Shown here one piece after another: positions 32,733 through 46,053 of a stretch of 64,000 nucleotides of DNA. A program made the position numbers and the translations under genes. The first letter of the stretch is position 1. Each line of letters opens with the position of its first letter. The notes beneath the pieces were generated by a model, which was not told the DNA's origin, did no database searches, and saw only the letters and a list, made by a program, of their open reading frames with translations. The DNA comes from Deltaproteobacteria bacterium (GTDB taxonomy: Bacteria; Myxococcota_A; UBA9042; PHBI01; JACKFB01), in assembly GCA_020632695.1 (NCBI GenBank), contig JACKFB010000019.1, positions 29,948 to 93,947 on the forward strand. The letters are read 5' to 3'.

Positions 32733-33434
32733 TCAGAGCCTGCCCGCCACCTCGCCGGCGCGCTCGAGCATGAAGGCGTCCGGCTCCAGGGCGCGCTCGC
32801 CCAGCCAGACGCTCATCGGCTCGCGGGCCGCCTCCAGGTCCCCGCCGCGGATCAAGGCCTCGGCGAGCCCGCCCAGCGCGTCGCGGTCGCCCGGTCGATC
32901 GCGCAGGGCGCCCTCGAAGGCTCGCCGCGCCACCTCGGAGAGCCCCATGGCCAGCGCCGCCTCTCCACGCCAGAGGCTGGACTCGTAGTCGTCGCGACCA
33001 GCGAGCAGCGCCAGCGCCTCCGCGGCGCCGCCCTGCCGCAGCACGGCGCGGGCCCGTGCCACCGGGTCGTCGACCGGTGAGGCCTCCAGCCGGAGCTGGC
33101 CGGCCCGCGCCATCATCATCTGCACCAGCGCGGCGTGGCGGTAGAGCAGCTCCCGGGCCGGCGCCAGCGCCAGGGCCTCCCGCCAGGCCTCCAGCGCGCG
33201 CGAGCCGTCACGCATCACCGCGCGCGTGGCGCCCAGCGCGTACCACAGGGTGACGTCTCGCGGCTGGGTGGCCAGCTCGCGCCCGTAGGCCGCCGCCGCC
33301 TCCCCGAAGCGCTGCGCCCGGTAGGCTCCGTCGCCATCGTGGACCGCCTCGGCGGGCGTCGGATCGGCCGGGTTGGCCAGGGCGCCGGGCCCGAGGAGGG
33401 TGAGGGCGAGGCCGATCGGGAGGAGCGTGCGCAC
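32733..33434 (-). CDS. Exported TPR-repeat protein
   Basis: A 233-residue protein with a GTG start and a signal peptide ending GALANPAD, so it goes to the periplasm. The mature part is helical with at least three TPR-like pairs: GDGAYRAQRFGEAAAAYGRELATQP, ALGATRAVMRDGSRALEAWREALALAP and the third ending AFEGALRDRPGDRDALGG. TPR proteins act as adaptors; the partner is unknown. Two Met-rich helices (VQMMMARAG) follow the second pair. It is divergent from trpB across a 125-base gap that carries a promoter facing trpB. Confidence 0.8.
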   Translation of the reverse strand: MRTLLPIGLALTLLGPGALANPADPTPAEAVHDGDGAYRAQRFGEAAAAYGRELATQPRDVTLWYALGATRAVMRDGSRALEAWREALALAPARELLYRHAALVQMMMARAGQLRLEASPVDDPVARARAVLRQGGAAEALALLAGRDDYESSLWRGEAALAMGLSEVARRAFEGALRDRPGDRDALGGLAEALIRGGDLEAAREPMSVWLGERALEPDAFMLERAGEVAGRL

Positions 33435-33488
33435 CCGGGCAGCTTCGCACGAGGCCCCGTCCTGGGCCAGATCGGCGATGCCCGCCGG

Positions 33489-33518
33489 TTGCCGGGGCCC
33501 GGAGGCGGTGCCTATGAT
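33489..33518 (+). promoter_or_regulatory. Candidate promoter of the trpB operon
   Basis: TTGCCG (33489-33494), an 18-base spacer and TATGAT (33513-33518, five of six consensus bases). Transcription would begin near 33525, giving a leader of about 35 bases with an AGGAG ribosome binding site. Confidence 0.55.
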
Positions 33519-33559
33519 GCCCCAGCCGCCGCGCCAGGCGGCGTGACCAGGAGCCCCCT

Positions 33560-34762
<1,203 letters not shown>

Positions 34763-34763
34763 C

Positions 34764-35219
34764 GTGGCGGAGAGCGCAGGCGACCGCGCGCGGAGCGACT
34801 GGGAGCTGGCCGGCGGCGAGGCGGTGCTGAGGCCGGCAATCGCCGAGTTCGTCGACCGCATGTTCGACGACGCGATGATCGGGTTCATGTTCGACGGGCG
34901 CTCGCGCACGCGCATCGCCGAGATGGAGCTGCGCCTGGCCTCGGCGCAGCTCGGCGGGCCGCTCCGCTACACGGGCCGCGACATCGCCGAGGTGCACCGC
35001 CGGCTGCCGATCATGGGGGGCCAGTTCGCGCGGCGGCGGCAGATCCTCCTGAACACGCTGAGAGCGCGCGGCGTGGATGAGGGGGTCATCGAGCGGTGGA
35101 TCGCCCACGTGGACGCGCTGCGCGAGCACATCATGGGCAGCGGCGCCGTCGAGCACTGCGACCACGCGGCGCAGGCGGCGAGACTCGCGCCGCGGGCGGG
35201 CACCGAGGGCTCGCGGTGA
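34764..35219 (+). CDS. Truncated-hemoglobin-like protein
   Basis: A 151-residue protein whose GTG start is one base after the trpB stop. The region of residues about 15-110 has the globin-like order of group I/II truncated hemoglobins: GGEAVLRPAIAEFVDRMFDDAMIGFMF, then GGPLRYTGRDIAEVHRRLPIMGGQFARRRQILL, in which the His of AEVHRRL fits the proximal heme ligand. Such proteins bind O2, NO or related molecules. The last 25 residues are low complexity. Its stop overlaps the next start by 4 bases (GTGA). Placement behind trpB is unusual; heme binding is inferred from the motif. Confidence 0.82.
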   Translation: MAESAGDRARSDWELAGGEAVLRPAIAEFVDRMFDDAMIGFMFDGRSRTRIAEMELRLASAQLGGPLRYTGRDIAEVHRRLPIMGGQFARRRQILLNTLRARGVDEGVIERWIAHVDALREHIMGSGAVEHCDHAAQAARLAPRAGTEGSR

Positions 35220-36055
35220 AGGCGGCCGCCGCGATCGGGCTGGCGGTCGCGTGCTGGCTCGTGGCTCCCTGCGCCGCGGCAGCCGAGCTGGTCTTCGCGG
35301 ACCCGGCGGGTGATGACACGGGCCCCGGCACCTACGTCTACCCCAGCGACGTCGCGTATCTGCCGGGCAGCTTCGACCTGCGGCGGGTGGAGCTCCGCGA
35401 CGTCGGCGATCAGGTCGAGGTGCGGGTCACCCTGGGCGCCGAGATCCAGGATCCGTGGGATTCGCGGGCTTGGGACGGCAACGGCTTCTCGCTCCAGATG
35501 ATCCAGATCTACCTCGACACGGCGCCCGGCGACGGCGTCCGCGATGCCCTGCCGGGCATCGACGCCAGCTTCGCGGCGGACGACGCCTGGGATCGCGTCG
35601 TGCTGATCGCCCCCCAGGGGGTGCGGCGGCTGCGCGAGGAGGTCGCCCGGAAGGCGCCGGGGCTGCGCGACCGCATCGTGTTGCCGAGCAAGGTCAGCGT
35701 CGACGGCCGCGCGCTGCTGGTCCGGGTCCCGCGCAAGGCCCTCGGAGGCGGCGTGAGCGCACGCTGGGGCGTGCAGGTGCTGGTGTGCGGCGACGACCCC
35801 TTCGTCGGCGAGGGCAACCTGCTGGTGCGCCCCGTGAACGCGCTGGCCGGGCAGCATCGCTTCGGCGGCGGTGTCGACGCGGCCTGCGAGCCCCAGGTCC
35901 TCGACCTGCTGGCCGCGCCGGCCGTCGGCGGCGCGGCCGAGGTAGCGGCGCAGCGGGCCATGCTGGCCTACGCCTGTGCTGCGGGGGGAGCCGAGGCCCG
36001 CAGCGCCGTGTTGACCATGGTCCGGCAGCAGGCGAGCGTGCCCAAGGGCCGGTGA
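35216..36055 (+). CDS. Secreted glucodextranase C-terminal-domain-like protein
   Basis: GTG 35216 overlaps the globin stop (GTGA) and gives 279 residues; the frame is open further upstream but that lies in the globin gene. A signal peptide (VACWLVAPCAAAA) leads the protein out. Residues about 25-210 resemble the C-terminal binding module of glucodextranase (FADPAGDDTGPGTYVYPSD, then LQMIQIYLDTAPGDG and SFAADDAWDRVVLIAP), a carbohydrate- or surface-binding beta sandwich found as a stand-alone unit in many bacteria. Residues about 210-279 add RPVNALAGQHRFGGG and an Ala-rich tail. No catalytic domain is present. Confidence 0.82.
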   Translation: MKAAAAIGLAVACWLVAPCAAAAELVFADPAGDDTGPGTYVYPSDVAYLPGSFDLRRVELRDVGDQVEVRVTLGAEIQDPWDSRAWDGNGFSLQMIQIYLDTAPGDGVRDALPGIDASFAADDAWDRVVLIAPQGVRRLREEVARKAPGLRDRIVLPSKVSVDGRALLVRVPRKALGGGVSARWGVQVLVCGDDPFVGEGNLLVRPVNALAGQHRFGGGVDAACEPQVLDLLAAPAVGGAAEVAAQRAMLAYACAAGGAEARSAVLTMVRQQASVPKGR

Positions 36056-36091
36056 GCGCCGCGTGCACCGGCGGGGTGAGGCGGCCCCGAC

Positions 36092-37324
36092 TCAGCTCCC
36101 CGCGCCGGCGCCAGGATCGGCGCCTTCGCGCCGCAGCAGCAGCCGCGCCTCGACGCCGCCCCCCTCGGCGGCGGCCAGGCTCAGGCTGCCGCCCACCCGC
36201 TCGGCCAGCGCGCGCGCCAGGGTCAAGCCCAGCCCCAGGTGGCCGGGCCCGCGGCCCACGCTGACGAAGGGCTCGAAGAGCCGCTCGGGGGGACCCTGCG
36301 GCAGCCCGGGGCCGGCGTCGACCACGCGGAAGCAGACGCGGTCTTCGCCCGCCGCCTGCACCTCCAGGCGGGCGCCCTCAGCGCCGCCGGCGTCGACGGC
36401 GTTGTCCAGCAGGCGCGCCAGGATGCGCTCCACGTCGCGGCGACTTCCGCGCACCCGCGGGGCGCCCTCGACGTGCAGGGCGAGCGCCCCGCCGCCGCCC
36501 GCGCGCTCTCCGACCTCGGCCACGGCGGCCCGCGCGGCCTCGACCGCGTCGACCCCGCCGGGATCCTCGGGCACCGGGTCTCCGAACTCCACGATCGCCG
36601 CCACGATGCGCCCGATCCGCGCCGCCCCCGCGCGCGCGTCGCTGAGGGTCTCGAGCAGCTCCGCCCCGAGCGCGGCCGCCTGGTTCGGCGCGGCGTCCCC
36701 CCGCTCGGCGAGCCCCTCCAGCGCCTTGGCGTCGCCCTCCGCGTGGCCCAGATTCTGCGTGATGATCCCGAGCGGGTTGTTGATCTCGTGGGCCAGCCCG
36801 GCCGCCAGCGAGGCCAGCGACGCGGTGCCCTCGGCCTGGGCCGTGCGCACCTGCTCGCGCTGGAGCGCCTGCAGCGACTCGCTCAGCGCCCGGTTGGCCT
36901 CCCGCGCCTCCCGATGCAGCCGCTCGACGTTGCGCCGCACCGCCTCGCGCTCGGTCACCTCCTCGAAGAGCAGCACCGTCCCGCCGTCCGGCAGCGCGTG
37001 GGCTCGCTCCTCGAGCTGATGCCCCGGCATCGCCGGGCTGTCGAACACCCGCGGCCGCAGCGCGGGCTCGTCCAGCGGGCACCCCAGCGTCACGTGGTGC
37101 GCCCACACCTCGCAGCAGGCGCGGCCGGGCAGCGCGCGCACGTCAGCGGCCAGCATCTTCGCCAGCGCCCGGTTCACCCGCCTCACCCGGCCGTCGGGCG
37201 CCACCACCGCGATGCCGTCACGGATCGCGTCGAAGGTGCCCTCCCACTCGAGCTTCGCGCGCTCGATCCGCGCCAGCAGCGTGTCCGAGGCCGCCGTCGC
37301 TGCCGGGTCTTCTGCACCTGCCAT
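36092..37324 (-). CDS. PAS-domain sensor histidine kinase
   Basis: A 410-residue soluble sensor kinase from ATG 37324 with GGAGGCGG just upstream. Residues about 35-125 form a PAS domain (FDAIRDGIAVVAPDGRVRRVNRAL) carrying three Cys (RACCEVWAHHVTLGCP), a pattern that can bind metal or sense redox. The dimerisation helix holds the phospho-accepting His in GLAHEINNPLGI (about 179). The ATPase domain is complete: LLDNAVDA (N box), DAGPGLPQG (G1), LFEPF and GLGLTLARAL. No response regulator gene is nearby, so the partner is elsewhere. No membrane segment is seen, so the signal is cytoplasmic. Confidence 0.93.
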   Translation of the reverse strand: MAGAEDPAATAASDTLLARIERAKLEWEGTFDAIRDGIAVVAPDGRVRRVNRALAKMLAADVRALPGRACCEVWAHHVTLGCPLDEPALRPRVFDSPAMPGHQLEERAHALPDGGTVLLFEEVTEREAVRRNVERLHREAREANRALSESLQALQREQVRTAQAEGTASLASLAAGLAHEINNPLGIITQNLGHAEGDAKALEGLAERGDAAPNQAAALGAELLETLSDARAGAARIGRIVAAIVEFGDPVPEDPGGVDAVEAARAAVAEVGERAGGGGALALHVEGAPRVRGSRRDVERILARLLDNAVDAGGAEGARLEVQAAGEDRVCFRVVDAGPGLPQGPPERLFEPFVSVGRGPGHLGLGLTLARALAERVGGSLSLAAAEGGGVEARLLLRREGADPGAGAGS

Positions 37325-37399
37325 CGCCGCCTCCCGCACGCCCGCGCCCAGGCTATACGCCTCCGACCGCCCGAACCAGCCGCGGAGCGCGCGCCGCGT

Positions 37400-37427
37400 T
37401 TGCAGGCCGCGGGGCCCGTTGTACGGT
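37400..37427 (+). promoter_or_regulatory. Candidate promoter of the 168-residue unknown gene, leaderless type
   Basis: TTGCAG (37400-37405), a 16-base spacer and TACGGT (37422-37427), ending 9 bases before ATG 37437. Weak -10; a partial GGTGAG ribosome-site-like stretch overlaps. Confidence 0.3.
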
Positions 37428-37436
37428 GAGCTGACC

Positions 37437-37943
37437 ATGGAGCAGTCGCCCATCGCGGACGAGGCCCTCGAGGCCCTCGCCGAGCGCATCTCCCGGCGTT
37501 TCCGGCTGGTGCGCGCCCGCGCGCCGAAGGAGGTGACGCGGCGCGTGCTCGCCACGATGGAGGGCGTGCACGCGGCGGTGCACGGGTCGCCGGGGGCCGA
37601 CGTCGCCGAGCGGGTGGCGCTGATGCGGGCGCTCGAGGAGCTGGACGCCGAGCTGGCCGGCCGCACCGCCTTCGAGGCGACCCTCTACCGCGAGGGGCGC
37701 CTCGGGGTGATCCGCGCCTTCGACCCCATCCGCATCCGCGAGGTGGTCGACGATCGGCGGGTGCGGCATCATCTCGAGCGCTACGTCGCCCGAGCGCAGC
37801 GCGCAGAGGACCGGATGCGCTGGTTCTACCGGCGCGCCGGTCTCGAGGTGGACCCTCGTCCGGCGCCCAAACCCTGGCAGCTCCCCTACGCCGGGCTGCA
37901 GGAGACGCACGAGCTGCTCTGGGGCAATGTGGCGAGGACCTGA
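37437..37943 (+). CDS. Unknown helical protein
   Basis: A 168-residue, very Arg/Glu/Ala-rich, predominantly helical protein with no signal peptide and no recognised domain. Repeated short charged helices (RISRRFRLVRARAPKEVTRRVL, ERVALMRALEELDAEL, HHLERYVARAQRAEDRMRWFYRRAG) are separated by short turns, and the end holds KPWQLPYAGLQETHELLWG. It sits divergently from the sensor kinase and 44 bases upstream of the aldehyde dehydrogenase, which may share its transcript. Neither neighbour assigns it a function. Confidence 0.7.
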   Translation: MEQSPIADEALEALAERISRRFRLVRARAPKEVTRRVLATMEGVHAAVHGSPGADVAERVALMRALEELDAELAGRTAFEATLYREGRLGVIRAFDPIRIREVVDDRRVRHHLERYVARAQRAEDRMRWFYRRAGLEVDPRPAPKPWQLPYAGLQETHELLWGNVART

Positions 37944-37987
37944 ACGTGCGCGCCCCTGGCGGGGACGCCTCGACGGAGATGGGAACG

Positions 37988-39556
37988 ATGCAACGATTGG
38001 AGAGCTACCTGGGCGGTCGCTGGGTCGCCGGCAGCGGTGACGGGGCGGTGCTGGTGAACCCGAGCACGGAGGAGCCGCTGGCGCGCACCTCCAGCGAGGG
38101 GCTGGACCTGGGCGCGGCGCTGGCCCACGGGCGCCAGGTCGGCGGAGCCGCGCTGAGGGCGATGACCTTCGCCGAGCGCGGCGCGATGCTGGGGGCGCTC
38201 TCCGAGGCGGTGGTGGCGGCGCGCAACGAGCTGCTCGACCTCTCCATGCTCGACAACGGCTGCACCCGCTCGGACGCCAAGTTCGACGTGGACGGGGCCT
38301 CGTTCACGCTGGCGGCCTACGCGGAGCTGGGCCAGAGCCTGGGCGATCGCCGCTACCTGGTCGACGGCGAGGCGGTGGAGCTGGTGCGCTCGCGCCGCCT
38401 GGGCGGCCTGCACATCAAGGTCCCGCGACCGGGCGTCGCCGTGCACATCAACGCCTACAACTTCCCGGCCTGGGGGCTGTGCGAGAAGGCCGCGGTGGCC
38501 TGGCTGGCGGGCATGCCCGTGCTCTCGAAGCCGGCGACGTCGACCGCCTCGACCGCGCACGCCCTGGCGCGGGCCCTGGTGGGCGCGGGGGTCCTGCCCG
38601 AGGGTGCCTTCGGCTTCCTGGCGGGGCCCGCGGGCGACCTCATCGACCGCATGGGGTACGGCGACGTGCTGGCCTTCACCGGATCGAGCCAGACGGGACG
38701 CACGCTGCGCACCAGCCCCGGGCTGGTCGCCGCCGGCGTGCCGGTGAACGTCGAGGCGGACAGCGTCAACGCCGCGGTGCTGGGGCCGGATGTGGTCCCC
38801 GGGGACGCGGCCTGGGACCTGATGGTGCGCGACGTGTTCCGCGACATGACCCAGAAGACGGGGCAGAAGTGCACCGCGATCCGGCGCGTGCTGGTGCCGG
38901 AGGTGCACGCGGCGGCCATGACCGAAGCGCTGGTCGAGGAGGCAGGCCGGCTGCGCATCGGCGACCCCCGGGAGGACGGCGTGCGCATGGGGCCGGTGGT
39001 GTCTGCACGGCAGCGCGACGACGTGCTCGCGGGCATCCAGCGCTTCGACGGGCCGCTGAAGCGGGTACGCGGCCAGGGGCGCCCCGCCGAGCTGAGCGGC
39101 GTGGAGGGGGAGCGCGGCTACTTCGTCGACGTCCACGTGTTCAGGGCGCGCGACGCGGCGGCTTCCCACGAGGCGAGCTGCGTGCACGACGAGGAGATCT
39201 TCGGGCCGGTGGCCACGGTGCTCCCCTACGACGGCACCGTGGAGCAGGCCGTGACGTTGGTGGCGCGCGGTCGAGGCAGCCTGGTGACCTCGCTCTACAG
39301 CGAGGACCGTGACGTCTGCCGCGAGTTCACCCTGGGCGCCGCCGCGTGGAACGGGCGCGTGAACATCGGCAGCGAGAAGGTCGCCGAGGTGGCGCCGGGG
39401 CCGGGCACCGTGCTGCCCCAGCTCGTCCACGGCGGCCCGGGGCGGGCCGGCGGCGGCGAGGAGCTGGGAGGCCTGCGCGGGCTGGACCTCTACATGCAGC
39501 GGACGGCGATCGAGGGCTACCGCCCGCTGCTCGAGCGGCTCTTCGACGGGACCTGA
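37988..39556 (+). CDS. Aldehyde dehydrogenase, BoxD/PaaZ-like
   Basis: A 522-residue aldehyde dehydrogenase from ATG 37988 (an in-frame ATG at 37979 and an earlier one are alternatives). It has the opening LESYLGGRWVAGSGDGAVLVNPSTEEPLA of the PaaZ/BoxD group, FTGSSQTGR, the catalytic Cys in GQKCTAIRR, and the end LPQLVHGGPGRAGGGEELGG and LYMQRTAIEGY. PaaZ also has a C-terminal hydratase domain, absent here, which fits BoxD-like 3,4-dehydroadipyl-CoA semialdehyde dehydrogenase better. That enzyme takes part in aerobic benzoyl-CoA breakdown; no box genes are near, so the substrate is inferred. Its last 40 bases overlap the convergent secretin-N0-like gene. Confidence 0.9.
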   Translation: MQRLESYLGGRWVAGSGDGAVLVNPSTEEPLARTSSEGLDLGAALAHGRQVGGAALRAMTFAERGAMLGALSEAVVAARNELLDLSMLDNGCTRSDAKFDVDGASFTLAAYAELGQSLGDRRYLVDGEAVELVRSRRLGGLHIKVPRPGVAVHINAYNFPAWGLCEKAAVAWLAGMPVLSKPATSTASTAHALARALVGAGVLPEGAFGFLAGPAGDLIDRMGYGDVLAFTGSSQTGRTLRTSPGLVAAGVPVNVEADSVNAAVLGPDVVPGDAAWDLMVRDVFRDMTQKTGQKCTAIRRVLVPEVHAAAMTEALVEEAGRLRIGDPREDGVRMGPVVSARQRDDVLAGIQRFDGPLKRVRGQGRPAELSGVEGERGYFVDVHVFRARDAAASHEASCVHDEEIFGPVATVLPYDGTVEQAVTLVARGRGSLVTSLYSEDRDVCREFTLGAAAWNGRVNIGSEKVAEVAPGPGTVLPQLVHGGPGRAGGGEELGGLRGLDLYMQRTAIEGYRPLLERLFDGT

Positions 39557-39927
39557 TCCTCTGCCCGGATGAGCTCGTAGGCGCCGTGGGCCTCGATGAG
39601 GAGCCGCTCTTCGGCCAGCACGCCGCGCCACAGCGCCTCGAGCTCGCGAGCGCTGACCGGGCGCGGCGCCACCACCGTCACCCGTCGGTCGCCCAGGGTC
39701 TGCGGACTGAAGAGCAGCGAGCGCTCCAGCGCGCAGCTCACGAGGCGGGTGACCGAGCGCAGCGGCACCTCGCGCCAGTCGACGTCGAAGCGTTCGCCGG
39801 GGGCGGCCGGGACGCACGGTCTCCCGGCGCCCTCTGCCGGCGGCGCGGCGCCTGCGACCCCGGCGAGCAGCAGCGCGACCAGCCCCGACGCCAGGGCCGC
39901 CCGAGTGCCGATGTCCCTGTGCGTCAA
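39517..39927 (-). CDS. Exported protein with secretin N0-like domain
   Basis: The start is probably TTG 39927, since no ATG or GTG is suitably placed and the frame extending to 40014 would run through the promoter of the divergent lipoprotein gene. The product is 136 residues with a signal peptide (LASGLVALLLAGVAGAAPP). Residues about 40-120 (FDVDWREVPLRSVTRLVSCALERSLLFSP then RVTVVAPRPVSARELEALW) look like the N0/N1 domain of secretins or the STN module: a beta-alpha unit that in full secretins contacts the periplasmic assembly. No secretin pore follows, so it may be a stand-alone periplasmic adaptor. Convergent 3' overlap with the dehydrogenase is 40 bases. Confidence 0.65.
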   Translation of the reverse strand: MTHRDIGTRAALASGLVALLLAGVAGAAPPAEGAGRPCVPAAPGERFDVDWREVPLRSVTRLVSCALERSLLFSPQTLGDRRVTVVAPRPVSARELEALWRGVLAEERLLIEAHGAYELIRAEDQVPSKSRSSSGR

Positions 39928-40022
39928 ATCCGGCCCCCTGGTATCCTGGGCTGCGCCCCCGCACCCCGGTCCGCGTGCCCCGACGGTATAGCGCGACCGT
40001 GCCCCCCAGCCCAAGGAACGCG

Positions 40023-43791
<3,769 letters not shown>

Positions 43792-43817
<26 letters not shown>

Positions 43818-44310
43818 TCTCCTTGACGCGGTCCACCAGCGGCGCCTCCACGGTGAGCGTGAGCAACTCGAGCGCCGGGTCGGCCGTCAGCGTCGCCAGC
43901 AGCTCCGGCACGCTGCGCTCGAGCGGCGTGGGGAGGCGCTCCATCCCGAAGAGGCCGCAGGTGATGCGAGCGGCACCGAGCGCGATGGCCGCCGCCATCC
44001 CCTCGCGCGCGAGCAGGCAGGCCCGGTCGGTGCGGTGCTGGGCGCGGGGGCCGAGCCCCAACAGGAAGAGCTTGGGGTGACTCAGGCGCCCGCGGGTCGG
44101 ATAGAGCACGCGCTCACCGGCCTCTCCGGTCACGAAGCCCTCCAAGAACCAGCGGCTCAGCGCGCCGCACAGGCGCCAGTCGGCGAGCCCGGCCAGCCCC
44201 GGCAGGGGGCGCTCGTCGGCGAAGACGGTCAGGATCAGCAGGTCGCCCGGGCAGTCGTCCAGCCGCCTGAGATTGGCGACCTCGACGTCGATGCGGGCGC
44301 GGCGGCTCAC
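43792..44310 (-). CDS. Stand-alone N-terminal domain of leucyl aminopeptidase (M17)
   Basis: A 172-residue protein resembling the N-terminal macro-like domain of the M17 leucyl aminopeptidases: VEVANLRRLDDCPGDLLILTVFADERPL, then PTRGRLSHPKLFLLGLG. In M17 enzymes this domain forms hexamer contacts and, in some members, binds DNA; the catalytic C-terminal domain with the zinc ligands is absent. GTG 44310 overlaps the nusB stop by 4 bases (GTGA), so it is the last gene of the riboflavin operon. It may have regulatory or scaffold use. Its 3' end overlaps the convergent MopE/Kelch gene by 26 bases. Confidence 0.75.
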
Positions 44311-44756
44311 GGCCGCGGGAGGGAGGCGATGCGATCGAGGATGCCGTTGATGAAGGCGCCGGAGTCGCGCGAGCCATAGCGCTTGGCGATCTCGACCGCC
44401 TCGTTGAGCGTCACCTTCGGTGGGATCTCCCGCAGGTGCCGCAGCTCGAAGGTCGCCATGCGCAGGATGTTGCGGTCCACAAGCGCCATCCGGTGCACCT
44501 TCCAGTTGGTCGAGTACTGGCCCAGCATCTCGTCGATGGCGTCCCGGTTCTCGAGAACGCCGCGCACCAGCCCCTCGGCGAACTCCTGCACGTCGGTGCC
44601 GCCGCGGACCAGCGTGCCGAGGTCCTCATCGTCGCTCGGCGGCTCGGCGGCTCGGCCGCGCATGTCCTCGATCGCCTCGGCGAGCGACCGGTTGCCGAAC
44701 TCGAAGGCGTACAGTGTCTGCAGCGCCAGCTCGCGCGCCCTTCGTCGGTTCCCCAC
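44307..44756 (-). CDS. nusB: Transcription antitermination factor NusB
   Basis: A 149-residue all-helical RNA-binding protein that with NusE starts antitermination complexes on rRNA operons. Starts GTG 44756 with RRRARELALQTLYAFEF, the typical Arg-rich first helix, and contains NRNILRMATFELR-like DRNILRMATFELRHL and TLNEAVEIAKRYGSRDSGAFINGILDRI at the end. Length is normal. It follows ribH by 6 bases, the common ribH-nusB pairing. Confidence 0.97.
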   Translation of the reverse strand: MGNRRRARELALQTLYAFEFGNRSLAEAIEDMRGRAAEPPSDDEDLGTLVRGGTDVQEFAEGLVRGVLENRDAIDEMLGQYSTNWKVHRMALVDRNILRMATFELRHLREIPPKVTLNEAVEIAKRYGSRDSGAFINGILDRIASLPRP

Positions 44757-44762
44757 GCGGTC

Positions 44763-45230
44763 TCACCCTTCCAGCGCGCCGAGGAGGTCGACCATCTCGA
44801 TGGCCGTCGTCGCTGCCTCGAAGCCCTTGTTGCCCGCCTTGGTGCCGGCGCGTTCGACGGCCTGCTCGATGGTGTCGGTCGTCAGCACGCCGAACCCGAC
44901 CGGGACGCCGGTGGCCAGGCTGACCTGCGCCACGCCCTTGGAGACCTCGCCGGCGACATAGTCGAAGTGCGGCGTGGAGCCGCGGATGACGCAGCCCAGC
45001 GCCACCACCGCGTCCACCGTGCCGCTCTGGCACAGGCGCTGCACCACCAGCGGGACCTCGAAGGCGCCGGGCACGCGCACGACGGTGACGGCGTCATCGG
45101 CCACGCCGTGCCGCTTCAGCGCGTCCAACGCCCCCTCCAGCAGCCGCTCGGTGATGAAGCTGTTCCATCGGGTGACCACCACGCCGAAGCGTCGACCCTT
45201 GGCGTCCAGATGTCCTTCCACCGTGCGCAT
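44763..45230 (-). CDS. ribH: 6,7-dimethyl-8-ribityllumazine synthase
   Basis: A 155-residue enzyme for the next to last riboflavin step, condensing the ribityl-aminouracil with a four-carbon phosphate. ATG 45230 follows GGGAGGCACC. Family marks: FGVVVTRWNSFITERLLEGAL, VPGAFEVPL, the catalytic-loop ALGCVIRGSTPHFDYVAGEV and GVLTTDTIEQAVERAGTKAGNKG. The longer frame to 45308 is rejected for lack of a ribosome site. It follows ribE after a 168-base gap in which I see no FMN riboswitch, and precedes nusB by 6 bases. Confidence 0.97.
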   Translation of the reverse strand: MRTVEGHLDAKGRRFGVVVTRWNSFITERLLEGALDALKRHGVADDAVTVVRVPGAFEVPLVVQRLCQSGTVDAVVALGCVIRGSTPHFDYVAGEVSKGVAQVSLATGVPVGFGVLTTDTIEQAVERAGTKAGNKGFEAATTAIEMVDLLGALEG

Positions 45231-45398
45231 GGTGCCTCCCTCCCGCGGGCGCCGGCTCATACCACAGCCGACCGCTCGCATCATCCCCCATCGCGGCTCG
45301 CCCGTCATCGGCGCGCCTGCGCCCGGCGGCCTCCGCGTCGCCTGGGCGCCCCCCGCTGCGGCTCCTCGCGAGGCTACGGCGCCGCCGCTGGCGGCAGC

Positions 45399-46052
45399 CT
45401 ACATGAAGCCCGCCCTGGTCAGCGCCTCCACGTCCAACCCGCCGCCGCCGCCGCCGCCGGGCCCGCGGCGCTCCAGCGCGCGGCGCACATACTTCCCGAT
45501 CATGTCGGTCTCGATGTTCACCGCGGCGCCCGCGGCCTTGCTCGTCAAGGTCGTCCGTGCCGCCGTGTGCGGGACGATGGCGGCGCTGATGCACGCGCCC
45601 GACAGGCTGGCGATCGTGAGGCTGACCCCGTCCACGGCGATCGACCCCTTCTCGACGACCGTATCCAGGAGCTGCTCCGGCAGCTCCCACCGTACCTCGA
45701 AGCCGTCACCGACGCGGCTCACCGCCAGCACCCGGCCCACCGCGTCGACGTGACCCTGGACCAGGTGACCTCCCAACCTGTCTCCGAGCCGCAGCGCACG
45801 CTCCAGGTGCACCCGCTGGCCAGCCCGCGCCGCTCCCAGGGCCGTGCGCCTCAGCGTCTCCTCGCTGACGTCCGCCGCGAAGCGCTCCGAGCCCAGCTCG
45901 ACCACGGTCAGGCAGGCGCCGTCGACGGCGATGCTGTCACCGAGGCCGACCTCGCTCAGGGGCAGCGACGTCATCACCGTCAGCCGCGCACCGCGCGGTC
46001 GCGGGGCGATGGCCTCGACCCGGCCCAGGTCCTCGATCAAGCCGGTGAACAC
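45399..46052 (-). CDS. ribE: Riboflavin synthase alpha chain
   Basis: A 217-residue trimeric enzyme that makes riboflavin from two lumazines. The start is GTG 46052 (VFTGLIEDLG), which gives the standard FTGLIE opening, one base after the ribD stop. Two lumazine-binding repeats are visible: residues about 1-95 (DSIAVDGACLTVV) and about 96-195 (GHVDAVGRV, KGSIAVDGVSLTI), then NIETDMIGKYVRR. The last 20 residues hold a seven-glycine run from GCC repeats, which is not part of the usual fold. The part of the frame beyond 46052 is antisense to ribD. Confidence 0.95.
   Translation of the reverse strand: MFTGLIEDLGRVEAIAPRPRGARLTVMTSLPLSEVGLGDSIAVDGACLTVVELGSERFAADVSEETLRRTALGAARAGQRVHLERALRLGDRLGGHLVQGHVDAVGRVLAVSRVGDGFEVRWELPEQLLDTVVEKGSIAVDGVSLTIASLSGACISAAIVPHTAARTTLTSKAAGAAVNIETDMIGKYVRRALERRGPGGGGGGGLDVEALTRAGFM
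45441..45459. repeat. GCC trinucleotide repeat within ribE
   Basis: Six GCC units in a row plus G, encoding the run of glycines near the C-terminus of riboflavin synthase. Slippage here would add or remove glycines without shifting the frame. Confidence 0.8.
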
Positions 46053-46053
46053 C

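Noticed and set aside
45231..45398. FMN riboswitch in front of ribH
   Set aside because: No conserved RFN core (such as the GGGGCGGGGTGAAA-type stretch) could be found; the gap is only GC-rich with weak stems.
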